Shown here piece by piece: positions 6,239 through 6,998 of a stretch of 6,998 nucleotides of DNA. A program made the position numbers and the translations under genes. The notes below the pieces were generated by a model. It saw nothing but the letters and a program-made list of their open reading frames with translations, did no database searches and was not told the origin of the DNA. Position 1 is the first letter of the stretch. Each line of letters starts with the position of its first letter. Source of the DNA: CAYUUP01 sp964447925 (GTDB lineage: Bacteria; Bacillota; Clostridia; Oscillospirales; Oscillospiraceae); the NCBI GenBank assembly GCA_964447925.1, contig CAYUUP010000081.1, positions 1 through 6,998 of the forward strand. The letters run 5' to 3'.

Positions 6239-6245
6239 ACCTCCT
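6239..6245 (-). promoter_or_regulatory. Ribosome binding site of tsf
   Basis: On the minus strand AGGAGGT lies seven bases before the tsf ATG. It is an almost ideal Shine-Dalgarno sequence, in keeping with high expression of EF-Ts. Confidence 0.9.
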
Positions 6246-6253
6246 ATACGTTG

Positions 6254-6274
6254 AGGTGTTCCTGAGAACTACCT
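6254..6274 (-). other. Small hairpin between rpsB and tsf
   Basis: On the minus strand AGGT, a bulged A, and GTTC pair with GAAC and ACCT around a TCAG loop, giving eight base pairs. No T-run follows, so it does not look like a full terminator. It lies 8 bases upstream of the tsf ribosome binding site and could influence mRNA processing or the ratio of S2 to EF-Ts. That role is inference; rpsB-tsf spacers in other bacteria carry similar structures. Confidence 0.4.
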
Positions 6275-6286
6275 GAAATTTTGAAA

Positions 6287-6998
6287 TTACTGTTCCTCGC
6301 TCTCCTCTGCTGCCTGCTCTTCTCCCTGGCGGCCCTCGACAACTGCGTTAGCCATGATGGAAGAGATGAGCCGGATGGCGCGGATGGCGTCATCATTGCC
6401 GGGGATTACATAATCCACCTCGTCTGGGTCGCAGTTGGTATCTACAATGGCCACCACGGGGATATTCAACTTGCGGGCTTCGGCGATAGCATTATGTTCC
6501 TTCCGGGGATCCACCACAAAGATGGCGCCGGGAAGCTGTCGCATATCCTTGACACCGCCAAGATACTTCTCCAACTTGGCCATCTCGTGCAGCAGCTTGA
6601 TGACTTCCTTCTTGGGCAGCATATCAAAGGTGCCGTCCTGCTGCATCTTTTTCAGCTGATTTAGCCGATCCACGCGGCCGCGCATGGTCTTGAAGTTGGT
6701 GAGCATGCCGCCCAGCCAGCGGGAGTTCACATAGAACATACTGACGCGGGTGGCCTCCTCACGGATGGCCTCCTGGGCCTGCTTCTTAGTGCCTACAAAG
6801 AGCAGGCTCTTGCCGGAAGCGGACATCTCTTTTACAAAGCGGTATGCCTCATCCAGCTTCTTCACGGTTTTCTGCAGGTCGATGATATAGATCCCATTAC
6901 GCTCAGTATAGATATACTTCTGCATTTTGGGGTTCCACCGACGGGTCTGGTGGCCGAAGTGAACGCCGGCCTCCAGCAGCTGCTTCATAGATACGACT
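6287..6998 (-). CDS. rpsB: 30S ribosomal protein S2 (5' end beyond the window)
   Basis: S2 is a primary structural protein of the small ribosomal subunit, bound at the head-body junction. The N-terminal stretch MKQLLEAGVHFGHQTRRWNP is diagnostic. Counting from the ATG at 6988, SRWLGGMLTNFKT is at 89-101 and the second family signature, PGAIFVVDPRKEHNAIAEA, is at 153-171. An acidic Glu-rich tail ends the protein. That internal ATG is probably not the true start: the frame stays open upstream and reads Val-Val-Ser to the window edge, matching the MAVVSMKQLLEAG start common in Firmicutes. The real start is therefore expected just outside, about five codons further. The gene leads the rpsB-tsf operon, and any S2 autoregulatory leader would lie beyond the right edge. 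Confidence 0.97.
   Translation of the reverse strand, partial: VVSMKQLLEAGVHFGHQTRRWNPKMQKYIYTERNGIYIIDLQKTVKKLDEAYRFVKEMSASGKSLLFVGTKKQAQEAIREEATRVSMFYVNSRWLGGMLTNFKTMRGRVDRLNQLKKMQQDGTFDMLPKKEVIKLLHEMAKLEKYLGGVKDMRQLPGAIFVVDPRKEHNAIAEARKLNIPVVAIVDTNCDPDEVDYVIPGNDDAIRAIRLISSIMANAVVEGRQGEEQAAEESEEQ

Noticed and set aside
5287..6276. Long 329-codon plus-strand reading frame opposite tsf
   Set aside because: It is the antisense shadow of tsf, whose protein is unambiguous. The plus-strand product has low-complexity Leu/His/Gly composition and no ribosome binding site of note.

Overview
The window looks like chromosomal DNA of a spore-forming, moderately GC-rich Clostridia, most likely an Oscillospiraceae/Ruminococcaceae-type gut bacterium. 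This is inferred from a YpeB-type spore germination protein, a large secreted glucosaminidase with SH3 repeats, strong AGGAGG-type ribosome binding sites, and Firmicutes-like S2 and EF-Ts sequences. No taxonomic search could be run.

Layout. (1) Bases 1-90 hold the last 29 codons of an unrecognised gene that enters from the left. (2) Bases 91-547 carry no convincing gene. They contain a nested inverted repeat (195-262), a 13-base palindrome (267-279), a candidate sigma-G promoter (415-444) and the ypeB ribosome binding site. (3) ypeB (548-1930, +) is complete and closed by a strong intrinsic terminator. (4) A 386-base AT-rich intergenic region follows, with a cluster of GTGG-plus-AT motifs and a possible extended -10 promoter. 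(5) A 964-residue secreted endo-beta-N-acetylglucosaminidase-like protein (2317-5211, +) has a catalytic domain, an SH3-like domain, a Big_2-like domain, a short-repeat linker and six C-terminal bacterial SH3 repeats. (6) A symmetric A-tract/T-tract hairpin (5227-5266) can end transcription from both sides. (7) On the minus strand, rpsB (partial, entering from the right edge) and tsf form the classical S2/EF-Ts operon.

How the parts relate. ypeB and the glucosaminidase both concern peptidoglycan: YpeB partners the cortex-lytic enzyme SleB in spore germination, and the glucosaminidase should cut glycan strands outside the cell. A terminator separates them, so they are neighbours rather than an operon. 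sleB, the usual gene before ypeB, is not in the window. rpsB-tsf is a housekeeping translation operon facing the glucosaminidase, and pyrH, the usual next gene, is not directly downstream.

I see no mobile element, CRISPR array, tRNA or rRNA, and nothing that clearly amounts to an undescribed system. The most open points are the structured non-coding block before ypeB, the missing sleB partner, and the repeated motif upstream of the glucosaminidase.
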